From positions 1 to 15,580 of the forward strand of contig JACQTN010000137.1 of assembly GCA_016210785.1 (NCBI GenBank): a DNA stretch of 15,580 nt, in the 5' to 3' direction. Source of the DNA: Armatimonadota bacterium. GTDB taxonomy: Bacteria; Sysuimicrobiota; Sysuimicrobiia; Sysuimicrobiales; JACQTN01. The position numbers and the translations under genes were made by a program. Under the pieces are notes generated by a model. It was not told where the DNA came from. It saw nothing but the letters and a program-made list of their open reading frames with translations, and made no database searches. Positions 7,948 to 14,178 of this stretch are shown piece after piece. Each line of letters starts with the position of its first letter. Within the stretch, counting starts at the first letter, position 1.

Positions 7948-8258
7948 ATGTCCACGCTCGCGTTCGAGGCGCGACCGCGGTCCTGGCGGAGGGCGCGGAA
8001 CTGTACGCCGCGGGGTGTCAGGACGAGGTGGTGCAGGCCTTCCGGGAACGCGTGCCGTTGGACCGGGTGATCCTGGAACTGCCGGGCCGGTGGGTGCATG
8101 GGACGCAGTTCGACGACGTGGCGGCGATGATCGTGTGGCTGGTGGAGACGCTGGGGGCCGGGGTCAACGTGGGCAACGTGGTGCCGGAGGACGTGGTGAT
8201 CCTGCAGAACACGCGGATGCGCCTGGGCTCAAACCTGAGCCTGGCAGATCAATCCTGA
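7948..8258 (+). pseudogene. Truncated, frameshifted phosphosulfolactate synthase (ComA) homologue
   Basis: From about 7971 to the stop at 8258, frame 3 encodes a ComA-like C-terminus: LAEGAELYAAG, VPLDRVILELPGRWVHG, LGAGVNVGNVVPEDVV and NTRMRLG. The Asn-rich VNVGN-PEDV-TR-LG block is the family's late strand and end. Third-codon-position GC is high, as in real genes. The usual protein is about 250 residues, so the first 150 or so are missing. The only good start, ATG 7948 with AAGGAG 9 nt upstream, is in another frame and runs to a stop at 8070 after 40 codons. A lost single base between about 7965 and 7985 would join them. ComA makes phosphosulfolactate from phosphoenolpyruvate and sulfite in coenzyme M synthesis. 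An alternative is a new short protein from a frameshift, which I consider less likely. Confidence 0.55.
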
Positions 8259-8282
8259 ACTGAGCCGCGAGCCCGGGCCGTC

Positions 8283-8585
8283 CTAGCGCTGGCGACGAGC
8301 CGGGGGGGAGTGGAACGCTGCCGGCTGAGCGGGGCCCGAGCTGGAGGGTGGCGTGGGCGGGGCGGAGCGGGTCGCGAGCAGCCGGCCGTCCCGCACCCAG
8401 CGCAGGATCCGCTCGATGGGCACCCCGGTGCCCTTGCTCAGATCGCCCGCGGACAGGTGGGCGTGCGTATGCATGTACGCCAGCACCCCATCCAGTTCCT
8501 GATCTTCACGCCTCTGGCAGTCCGGGCACAGCCCCTGCGGCGTGGCCCGGGTCAGGCGGTGGCATCGTGAACAGTTGACGATCAT
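8283..8585 (-). CDS. YvyF-like flagellar-operon family protein (zinc ribbon)
   Basis: A 100-residue protein starting MIVNCSRC. Two Cys-X2-Cys knuckles (Cys5/Cys8 and Cys20/Cys23, in CSRC and CPDC) form a likely zinc ribbon. After it comes a short helical stretch with a MerR-like helix-turn-helix: HLSAGDLSKGTGVPIERIL then RWVRDGRLL (about 43-70). This order matches the Bacillus YvyF/TIGR03826 flagellar-operon protein. The last 30 residues are Pro/Ser-rich and probably disordered. ATG 8585 has GGAGGG 7 nt upstream; an open extension to 8654 lacks family sequence. No flagellar gene is in the window, so the protein is an orphan here, and a general regulatory role is equally possible. Confidence 0.75.
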   Translation of the reverse strand: MIVNCSRCHRLTRATPQGLCPDCQRREDQELDGVLAYMHTHAHLSAGDLSKGTGVPIERILRWVRDGRLLATRSAPPTPPSSSGPAQPAAFHSPPARRQR

Positions 8586-8718
8586 ATCGGTACCCTCCGT
8601 CCTTCCTCCGCGTTTCCAGCATCGGCACGGTCCCCCCCAGTCAGTGTCGGTCATGCGCCATGCACCGCCCCCGCGGCGATGTGGTTCGCCGTCCGGGGCG
8701 GGACTACCGTACCACAGG

Positions 8719-8747
8719 GTTATCGGCGGGTAAGGCTAATTTATCAA
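8719..8747 (-). promoter_or_regulatory. Candidate sigma-70 promoter for the YvyF-like gene
   Basis: On the minus strand TTGATA (8747-8742) and GATAAC (8724-8719) are separated by exactly 17 nt. They match the -35 consensus at five of six positions and the -10 consensus at four of six. The pocket is AT-rich within very GC-rich sequence. Transcription would start near 8712, giving a leader of about 127 nt before the ATG at 8585. Confidence 0.45.
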
Positions 8748-8826
8748 GCGCACCGCCGGAAGACGCGTGGGGTGGCCTCGAGGAAGCGCGCCAGGGCCGG
8801 GCCGAGATTGCCCTCCGGACGGGACA

Positions 8827-9018
8827 TCACACGAGCCCCCGGGCCCGTTGAATCGCCAGGTCGATGAAGAGCGCCGCGGTCCACCCGAAGCAGGGAGCGG
8901 CGCTCGCCGGCGGCTCCCCGGTCTCGGGGTGATAGTACTCCCGCGCATTGGGGTTCGCGGCCACCATCTCCAGGGTGCGATCGGCCAGCTCACGCGCCAC
9001 CTCGTGGTAGCCGACGAT
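8827..9018 (-). pseudogene. Relic of the C-terminus of a GH63/trehalase-like hydrolase
   Basis: Reading minus strand from 9018 to a stop at 8827 gives 63 codons beginning IVGYHEVARELADRTLEMV. It then contains AREYYHPETGEPP and FGWTAALFIDLAI. The run Arg-Glu-Tyr-Tyr-His-Pro-Glu-Thr-Gly and the Trp-Thr-Ala-Ala-Leu helix are characteristic of the end of GH63/trehalase-fold enzymes, including glucosylglycerate and mannosylglycerate hydrolases. An in-frame stop lies just upstream of 9018 and there is no start. The remaining several hundred residues are not here. The neighbour gpgS-type gene makes the substrate that such hydrolases would cleave. Confidence 0.6.
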
Positions 9019-9054
9019 TCAAGGGCGTCCGCAACGTGGCGTACACCACCAACG

Positions 9055-9211
9055 CGCGCGCCGTTCAACCTCTACCCGCTGTGGACGGGCCGGCTGCCCC
9101 GGCACATCGCTGACCGGCTCGTGGGACATCTCACCGACCCGGAGAAGTTCTGGACCCGCTTTCCGATCCCCACCGTGGCCAGGAACGATCCCGCGTACGC
9201 GCCTCCGCCGC
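9055..9211 (+). pseudogene. Inverted internal relic of the same GH63/trehalase-like hydrolase
   Basis: On the plus strand, frame 1 encodes APFNLYPLWTGRLP, then ADRLVGHLTDPEKFW and FPIPTVARNDPAYAP. In intact GH63-like glucosylglycerate/mannosylglycerate hydrolases this region lies upstream of the C-terminal part found at 8827-9018. Here it is on the opposite strand, so one piece has been inverted and the stretch between them (normally carrying a WRGPxW motif) is lost. There is no start codon with a ribosome site, and the similarity stops near 9211. Sequence between 9019 and 9054 matches nothing I recognise. Confidence 0.6.
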
Positions 9212-9242
9212 TTGCTCCATCTCGCCCCCTCCGATTCCTCCC

Positions 9243-9322
9243 CTCGTTCAACGTTGCTTCAAGGCGCATCGTCCTTACCGCGCTCGCCGACTTCGCGTCG
9301 CCTCTCGTTCAAGGTTGCCTCA
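9243..9322. repeat. Short direct repeat at the 3' end of the gpgS-type gene
   Basis: Two 19-bp copies, 9243-9261 and 9304-9322, differ at two positions and are 61 bp apart. The core is CTCGTTCAAxGTTGCxTCA. The second copy contains the stop codon of the glycosyltransferase gene (9309-9311). It may be a local duplication at the border of the rearranged hydrolase relics. It is too short to be called an insertion-sequence end. Confidence 0.55.
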
Positions 9323-11150
9323 CGGTGCCAGACGCGACCATGGCCCGGCGTGCACGATGCTCGGGCAGGCTCGCCAGGGGCGGCCGCTCGTGGTCGCGCC
9401 CCTCCTTGATCTCCAGCCCGAGCACGTTCTCCTCGAAGCGCACGAGCTTCATGGTGGGGCTCAACTCCCGGAACTGCCGCAGCGTGCCGCGGTCCTCCAG
9501 CCGTTGCATCACCACCTGCAGGATGGCGAAGGCCTGCAGGCCGAGCGAAGACAGAGCCTGGTTGCGGTGAATCCGGACCTCCAGGTTGGTCTGAGCGATG
9601 GCCTCCAGCCCGAACCGCTGCCACAGGTCGATCAGCAGCCCCACCTCCACGCCATAGCCGGTGAAGAAGGGCACCTGCTCCAGCGCCTCGCGCCGTCCGG
9701 CGTACTCACCGGAAAGGGGCTGGATGAGACCGCTCAACTCGGGAAAGAACAGGTTGAACAGCGGCCGGGCGGTCAGCTCGGTCACCCGTCCGCCTCCCGT
9801 CTCGTACACCGCGCTGCCGACCTGGATCGGCCGGCGATAGTACCCCTTTACGTACAGCAGCCGGGGCTGAGTGAGCAGCGGCCCCAGCAGGCCGTAGACG
9901 AACTGCGGGTGCATGTTGCGGATGTCGGTGTCCACCCAGGCCACCAGATCCCCGCGCAGCACGTGCAGGCTCTTCCACAGCGCCTCGCCCTTGCCGCGGA
10001 AGGTGCCGTGCTGAGGGAGAATCTCGGCGTGCTGGTAGACGGGGACGTCCAGGTCCCGCGCGATCTCCACGGTCTGATCCTGCGACCCGCTGTCGATCAC
10101 CACGATCTCGTCGAGAAGGGGCACCCGCTGCATGAGCGCGTCTCGCAGCGTCGCGATGATCGAGCCGATTGTGGCCTCCTCGTTCAGCGTGGGCAGGCCC
10201 AGGCTGACCGTCACCCCCGCCCGGCGCTTGAGGTCCACCAGGCGGTCCAGGTCGGCGAACTCCCGGGCGTGAAACGAGTTCTCGGCGAACCACTTGTTCA
10301 CCGCGGCAGCCGACCATGGGGGCCGCCCTGGCCAGAACACGCCCGCCGGCACGCTGGACCGCACGACGATTCCGCCGCAGTCCAGCCGTTCCAGGAGGCT
10401 CTTGGGGACGCCACCCAGCGGCTCCGCGCCCGCCGAGGCGCCCAGGATCACCAGTTGGTGATCCGCGGCCTCCTCCAGGATCGTCTCCACCACCTGCGAC
10501 GCCAGGGCCAGCCGCTTGCGCATCGGCCGCCGGCCCGCCGCCGCCAGCACCTCCAGGTAGCCCTGCACCTGCCGGAACGCCTGCTCCTCGATGGGACGCT
10601 CCGCCCCCTCGAAGGCATCACGGACGACGTGCAGGACAGTGATGTCTGCGCCCGTGGCCTGCGCCAGGTCGTCCGCGAGGCGCAGGGCGAGCCGGGCGTT
10701 GGGACCGCCGCGGACGGGAACCAGGATGCGGCGAAGGCCTGACGGATCGACCCGGCTGATCAGCGCCACGTCGCAGGGCGGGTGCGCCAGGATCTGGTCC
10801 AGGTCCTGGCCGAACACCTGGCCCGGGGTCTGGGTATGCCCTTTCCAGCGAAGCAGGATCAGGTCGGCCCCTTCGTCGCGCGCCGCGCCGGCGATCTCCG
10901 GCCACACCTGGCGCCCGACCTTGACCACCGGACGGATGCCGGCGATGAGAGGCTCGTAGTCCCGGCACAAACGCATCAGCTCCTGCCGCCGCTCCTGGGC
11001 AGATAGCGCCCCCTCGCTGAGGTCCGTGCCCTCGGGCACCTCGACGACGTTGAGGATGAGGAGGCGGGCCTGCCGGACGCGCGCCAGCGCGACGCCCACC
11101 TGGATCAGCAACGCCGCCCCGTCGGTGCCGGGGACCGGTAGAAGGATCAC
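9309..11150 (-). CDS. UspA-UspA-GpgS fusion: glucosyl-3-phosphoglycerate synthase-type GT
   Basis: A 613-residue cytosolic protein. Residues 1-135 and about 140-265 are two universal-stress-protein-like domains: VILLPVPGTDG and RILVPVRGGPNARLAL open them, and ILGASAGAEPLGG followed by GGIVVRSSVP is a degenerate nucleotide-binding loop. Residues about 280-580 are a GT-A fold of GpgS type (GT81): PTLNEEATIG (320-329), IDSGSQDQT (352-360), GKGEALWKS (386-394), the metal-binding DTD at 407-409, KGYYRRP (435-441), GGGRVTELTARPL, SGEYAGRR, GYGVEVGLLID and His528 in IHRNQ. It would join UDP-glucose to 3-phosphoglycerate as the first step toward glucosylglycerate. The GTG start overlaps the upstream stop (GTGA), so translation is coupled. 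No phosphatase (GpgP) is visible. Confidence 0.85.
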   Translation of the reverse strand: MILLPVPGTDGAALLIQVGVALARVRQARLLILNVVEVPEGTDLSEGALSAQERRQELMRLCRDYEPLIAGIRPVVKVGRQVWPEIAGAARDEGADLILLRWKGHTQTPGQVFGQDLDQILAHPPCDVALISRVDPSGLRRILVPVRGGPNARLALRLADDLAQATGADITVLHVVRDAFEGAERPIEEQAFRQVQGYLEVLAAAGRRPMRKRLALASQVVETILEEAADHQLVILGASAGAEPLGGVPKSLLERLDCGGIVVRSSVPAGVFWPGRPPWSAAAVNKWFAENSFHAREFADLDRLVDLKRRAGVTVSLGLPTLNEEATIGSIIATLRDALMQRVPLLDEIVVIDSGSQDQTVEIARDLDVPVYQHAEILPQHGTFRGKGEALWKSLHVLRGDLVAWVDTDIRNMHPQFVYGLLGPLLTQPRLLYVKGYYRRPIQVGSAVYETGGGRVTELTARPLFNLFFPELSGLIQPLSGEYAGRREALEQVPFFTGYGVEVGLLIDLWQRFGLEAIAQTNLEVRIHRNQALSSLGLQAFAILQVVMQRLEDRGTLRQFRELSPTMKLVRFEENVLGLEIKEGRDHERPPLASLPEHRARRAMVASGTVRQP

Positions 11151-12409
11151 CCCACCCTGAGCACCTGCCCTCCGACGGCCGGCGCTCCGGCCGCGCGCTC
11201 TCCGACCCGCTGGAGCAGCGGGGCGACGTGGCGGTCGTAGATGCTCTCCCAGGTCAGCGACAGCCGGACGTGCCGGCGGAAGCGGTAGGCGCGGTCCCGG
11301 TCCAGCGTGTCCGCAATGAGCCGCGCGATCCTCTCCGCCGGATCGTCGGGCTGGAAGTAGTGCACCGACTCGCCGCCAACCTCCCGGAACGCGGGAATGT
11401 CGGTGCAGAAGACCGGGAGCCGGAACAGCCCACCCTCGGGGACCGGCAGCCCGTAGCCCTCCAGCGTGCTGGTGAGGAGGACCGCGTCGCTGATCTCGTA
11501 GAGGTCTCCCATGGTGCGGGCGGCGCAGCGCGGCACGAGCTCGTGGACGAACGCGACCTCCTCCTCCACCCCGAGGTCGCGGCGGAGATGCCGCAGCTCC
11601 TTCACGTAGAGGGCGTTGGTGGGGTTGTGCGGCCCCGGCGGCCCCGTGACCAGTAGCCGCAGGCGCCACGCTTCCGTCTTCAGGGCCGCCGCGACACGGA
11701 CGGCCAGCTCCAGGTTCTTCCGCCGGGTGATGCGCACCGGGTTGATGAGCACGCAGTCCTGCGCGAGCAGGGCGAGCGCGGCGACCAGAGAGCGCGTGGC
11801 CGCCGTCCACGCGGTGAACGCGGTGAGGTCGAGCCCATGGGGGATGACGCGCACGGCCGTGGGCGGCACGCCCAGGACTGACGCGATTTGCTCGCGCACG
11901 GCCTCGCTGATGGCCACGTACTCCACGTCCAGTCGCGTCTTCACGAGGGACCAGGGAAAGGCATCGGTGAGCCGCCCGGCGTAGTGCGGGTCCGCCCGGG
12001 CGAGATCGTGGGTCCACGCCACCATACGCCGGCCCTCGCCGATCAACTGGTGCAGCGCCGCGGTGAGCGGCAGGTTCTTGTGCATCGTCAGCACGTTGTG
12101 GACCAGGCACACGTCCACATCGTCGAGGTGGACGCGCAGATGCGCCCCGATCTCCTGCCTCAGGGTGTGGAAGCGCCCGGAGACGTCGCCCCGCTCCAGC
12201 TCCTTTGCCACCGCCAGCACGCGGGGATGACTCGAGCCGAGCAGGGGCAGAACCTTCACGTCGACGCCGGCAGCGAGCCGGCCGCCGCGGCCGGTCAACA
12301 CCTTCACGGCGTGGCCGTGGTCGGCCAGCAGGCGGGCGTGGGTGCCAACCACCGACTCGACACCGCCGACGATGGGGGGACTGCTGTAGTGCAGCAACGC
12401 GATCTTCAT
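11147..12409 (-). CDS. GT4-family glycosyltransferase, possibly MggA-like
   Basis: A 420-residue GT-B glycosyltransferase. The N-terminus MKIALLHYSSPPIVGGVESV carries the glycine-rich acceptor loop. WTHDLARADPHY (132-143) and VIPHGLD (188-194) lie in the linker. NPVRITRRKNLELAV (223-237) and the donor-binding E-X7-E motif, EGYGLPVPE (Glu317/Glu325), are family features. There is no signal peptide or membrane segment. Being translationally coupled to a GpgS-type gene, it probably acts on the glucosyl-3-phosphoglycerate product. In Petrotoga the analogous second enzyme (MggA) adds mannose to give mannosylglucosylglycerate. That comparison is an inference from context, not from diagnostic residues. 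AAGG lies 9 nt upstream of the ATG. Confidence 0.85.
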   Translation of the reverse strand: MKIALLHYSSPPIVGGVESVVGTHARLLADHGHAVKVLTGRGGRLAAGVDVKVLPLLGSSHPRVLAVAKELERGDVSGRFHTLRQEIGAHLRVHLDDVDVCLVHNVLTMHKNLPLTAALHQLIGEGRRMVAWTHDLARADPHYAGRLTDAFPWSLVKTRLDVEYVAISEAVREQIASVLGVPPTAVRVIPHGLDLTAFTAWTAATRSLVAALALLAQDCVLINPVRITRRKNLELAVRVAAALKTEAWRLRLLVTGPPGPHNPTNALYVKELRHLRRDLGVEEEVAFVHELVPRCAARTMGDLYEISDAVLLTSTLEGYGLPVPEGGLFRLPVFCTDIPAFREVGGESVHYFQPDDPAERIARLIADTLDRDRAYRFRRHVRLSLTWESIYDRHVAPLLQRVGERAAGAPAVGGQVLRVG

Positions 12410-12495
12410 CCGTGAGTACCTTGACGGATCGGCTGTGGGAGGACCACGACGCCTTCACCCAGCGCACCCGGGCAGCCTGCCGCTGCCGGTGAGCA

Positions 12496-12711
12496 TCACG
12501 CCGACGGGGCGTCCGGGTTGCCCCGGGCCATCCAGGCGGCCTGACCCGACAGCCTGCGGGCCGGCACAGGCTGAAGCGCGACAGCCGTTCGCCCATGCCC
12601 GGCCTCGGCGCTCGCCTCGTGCGGAAGTTGTCGGTACAGCAGGTATGCGCTGATCAATCCGCTCGACTCGAACAACCGCCAGATCAGATCGCCGATGCTG
12701 CGCGGGACCAT
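12496..12711 (-). CDS. YqzL-like small protein
   Basis: A 71-residue protein. Residues 5-30 (SIGDLIWRLFESSGLISAYL then LYRQLP) match the YqzL-like family pattern of an aromatic helix, a Gly-Ile/Ser-Ala-Tyr-Leu turn and a charged end. Family members are normally only 45-50 residues. Here the C-terminus is extended by about 40 Ala/Arg/Pro-rich residues without recognisable similarity. ATG 12711 has a run of six G 7 nt upstream; the TTG one codon earlier is less likely. YqzL commonly sits between era and recO, and neither is near. The function is unknown. Confidence 0.6.
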   Translation of the reverse strand: MVPRSIGDLIWRLFESSGLISAYLLYRQLPHEASAEAGHGRTAVALQPVPARRLSGQAAWMARGNPDAPSA

Positions 12712-12723
12712 CAAGATCCCCCC

Positions 12724-12786
12724 TCAGTGAACAACCGGGATGCCTTCCCGCAGCATGTCCAGCATCGCCTGAAGGATTTTGATCAA
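12724..12786 (-). CDS. Possible 20-residue peptide coupled to the LapA-like gene
   Basis: A TTG at 12786 overlaps the LapA-like gene's stop as TTGA and opens 20 codons: MIKILQAMLDMLREGIPVVH, then a stop. The pattern gives an amphipathic helix, and the gene would end 13 bp before the YqzL-like start. There is no independent ribosome site, so translation would depend on reinitiation. It could equally be the frameshifted end of the upstream gene, or chance. Confidence 0.25.
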   Translation of the reverse strand: MIKILQAMLDMLREGIPVVH

Positions 12787-13187
12787 CCGCCTGCGGGGGT
12801 CCCCCCGTGGCCCCGGGACCCTGCCACAAGACTCCGCAGGTCCGCCATCTGATCCGTGAGCTCTTTTCGGAGTGAGTCGACCCGGTCCGAGACGTTGTCC
12901 AGAGTGCGGCGCTCCATCTCCGCGATTTCGCTCTCCCGTTGCGCTAACCGCACCTCCAGTCTCCGCCGGGCTCGCGCATGAAGCCAGGCCTCGGTCCCGC
13001 CCAGGGCCAGCATCAGCACCAGCGATGCCGCGAACAGCATGACCAGCATGGCGGTGGCCGGTGCCTCTGCCGTCCGCACACCGGGGAGGTTGATCACATC
13101 GACCCGTGCGATCACGGTGGGATTCAGCCACGCGAACCCGATCGCCGTGGCCAGCGCAAGGACCATCAGGGCACCCTGCACTTTCAC
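12783..13187 (-). CDS. LapA-like two-helix membrane protein with coiled coil
   Basis: A 134-residue protein. Two hydrophobic segments (about 3-22 and 44-63) flank a short outside loop with NPTVIARVDVINLPG, followed by a basic/charged amphipathic coiled coil (about 68-122, REXEIXE-like pattern with DRVDSLRKELTDQ). This layout is that of LapA/DUF1049 proteins, which have two membrane spans and a cytosolic helix. The ribosome site decides the start: the GTG at 13187 has AGGGGGTG upstream with about 6-8 nt spacing, whereas the GTG at 13196 sits directly on that same site. The role is unknown; in other bacteria LapA helps assemble outer-membrane lipopolysaccharide. Confidence 0.65.
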   Translation of the reverse strand: MKVQGALMVLALATAIGFAWLNPTVIARVDVINLPGVRTAEAPATAMLVMLFAASLVLMLALGGTEAWLHARARRRLEVRLAQRESEIAEMERRTLDNVSDRVDSLRKELTDQMADLRSLVAGSRGHGGTPAGG

Positions 13188-13222
13188 CCCGTTCACCCCC
13201 TGCTGTGGCTGAATCGTGCAAC

Positions 13223-13252
13223 GGGGGAGGGCCTTCAGGACAGCCCTCCCCC
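13223..13252. terminator. Perfect 10-bp stem-loop between two minus-strand genes
   Basis: GGGGGAGGGC at 13223-13232 and its exact inverse GCCCTCCCCC at 13243-13252 enclose a 10-nt loop. It lies between the stop of the secreted-peptide gene (13269) and the start of the LapA-like gene (13187), both minus. No T-run follows on the minus strand, so it is either a weak terminator or an mRNA-end-protecting hairpin. Confidence 0.6.
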
Positions 13253-13268
13253 TGGCTCCCGCGAGCCT

Positions 13269-13502
13269 TCAGCGGCCGGCCTGCTGGTTGACGACGCGCG
13301 TCGCCTCCTCCATGGTGATCCAGTTCCCGATCTGCTGGAACACCAGGAGGCGCAGGTAGCCGGGCAGCGACATGAAGTTCGCCTCAGGCGAGAACGCGGT
13401 CAGGCTGGCCACCTGAGGATACTGCTGGGCCAAGGCGGGGCCGGCCATACCCACCATGAGCAGGCCGCCAAGAACCAGCGCCCCCACGAGTTTCTTTGCC
13501 AT
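13269..13502 (-). CDS. Small secreted protein of unknown function
   Basis: A 77-residue protein with a classical signal peptide: MAKK, a hydrophobic core of about 15 residues, and an Ala-Leu-Ala cleavage site near residue 25. The mature part, about 52 residues, starts QQYPQVASLTAFSPEA. It contains no cysteine and no recognised domain, with a likely helix around LPGYLRLLVFQQIGNW and a polar end (EEATRVVNQQAGR). ATG 13502 has AGGAGGG about 9 nt upstream; longer starts in the same frame are not supported. The stem-loop at 13223-13252 follows its stop. I do not recognise the family. Confidence 0.6.
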   Translation of the reverse strand: MAKKLVGALVLGGLLMVGMAGPALAQQYPQVASLTAFSPEANFMSLPGYLRLLVFQQIGNWITMEEATRVVNQQAGR

Positions 13503-13789
13503 TGGGCTATCCCTCCTATCCTGAGTTTGTGGATCTGAGCGACCCACGTGTGATTCGGAAAGAGTTTTCCCCGTCTGCCCCGTGCTTAAACAGGAATGTT
13601 GCCTCGGAAGGAAACACGACCGTGGTCACGAGAGGTCTCAGGCGGCAAGATGAGCAAGCATGCTGGAGAGGGGAAAAATGCAGGTTTACATTCCAACGAA
13701 AGAGGGAAAAATCCAGCGCAGGCATCGGGTATAGAGAGAGGACTGTGAGCCAGGACCACGGAGATTTCGCCTAGAGAGGGGGTCTGGAG
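13503..13789. other. Divergent intergenic region of lower GC
   Basis: This 287-bp stretch separates the secreted-protein gene (minus) from the 89-residue gene (plus). It is visibly poorer in GC than the genes, especially 13560-13740. Two near copies of AGAGGGGAAAAATGCAG lie at 13667-13683 and 13701-13716. I found no convincing -35/-10 pair, riboswitch fold or RNA gene. The short frames within it have no codon bias and no ribosome site. Confidence 0.5.
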
Positions 13790-14059
13790 ATGGCAGAGGT
13801 CACCGCACGCCAGCAGCAAATCCAGGAGATCATCATGTCCCTCGGCCGTGATGACATCGGCGTGGGAGACGTGCAGGACATCGGGGAGGGCCGGCTATGC
13901 ATTACCATGTCTCGCGGTCACCTCACGCACAAGGCTGAGATCGATGCGGCCGCGCTGGAAGACCCGATGGCGGCCAAGTCGGCCCTGATGCTGGCCATCG
14001 AAGGACTGAGCAAGCGGGTGGAAGACGAGCACATCAAGCAGTCGCGTGACGCCGCGTAG
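13790..14059 (+). CDS. Small protein of unknown function
   Basis: An 89-residue soluble, acidic-leaning protein starting MAEVTARQQQIQEIIMSLG, with GAGGGGGT about 7 nt before the ATG. It has a helix (7-18), a central strand-rich part (IGVGDVQDIGEGRLCITMSR) and a long C-terminal helix (ALMLAIEGLSKRVEDEHIKQ). There is no signal peptide, membrane segment or metal site. Codon usage matches the neighbours. I do not recognise it; the single cysteine (Cys37) and the convergent position next to phosphoenolpyruvate synthase give no clear role. Confidence 0.6.
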   Translation: MAEVTARQQQIQEIIMSLGRDDIGVGDVQDIGEGRLCITMSRGHLTHKAEIDAAALEDPMAAKSALMLAIEGLSKRVEDEHIKQSRDAA

Positions 14060-14103
14060 CCCGTCGCGAAGGTCTTCTCGGGCACCACAAGGGTCCATGT
14101 GCC

Positions 14104-14135
14104 GCCCAACTCTGCCTGCGGCTGATCGGTTGGGC
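14104..14135. terminator. Nested hairpin between convergent genes
   Basis: GCCCAAC (14104-14110) pairs with GTTGGGC (14129-14135), with a smaller GCC/GGC pairing inside the 18-nt loop. It lies between the stop of the 89-residue gene (14059, plus) and the stop of phosphoenolpyruvate synthase (14179, minus). It could end transcription from either side, but no T-run is present. Confidence 0.35.
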
Positions 14136-14178
14136 CCATGTGTCGGGGTCATTGCGGCGATCGTGCACCTTCGCCTGG

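Noticed and set aside
5649..8258. An 869-codon frame on the plus strand
   Set aside because: Most of it is the complement of the DUF3604-like gene and shows no family sequence. Only the end, from about 7971, is real coding material (ComA-like piece).
7859..8263. Plus-strand frame of 134 codons overlapping the ComA piece
   Set aside because: It reads the same DNA in a Gly/Arg-rich shadow frame; the ComA-like similarity lies in another frame.
8736..9068. 110-codon minus-strand frame over the hydrolase relic
   Set aside because: It is a different frame from the one with GH63 similarity and is Arg/Pro-rich like chance frames in GC-rich DNA.
9309..12596. A single 1095-codon frame on the minus strand
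   Set aside because: Only the last 613 codons are a gene. The earlier part is the wrong frame of the GT4 gene, whose own frame carries the family motifs and stops exactly at the GTGA overlap.
13503..13789. Riboswitch or small RNA in the divergent region
   Set aside because: No known consensus (TPP, SAM, GEMM or similar) or convincing long stem was found.
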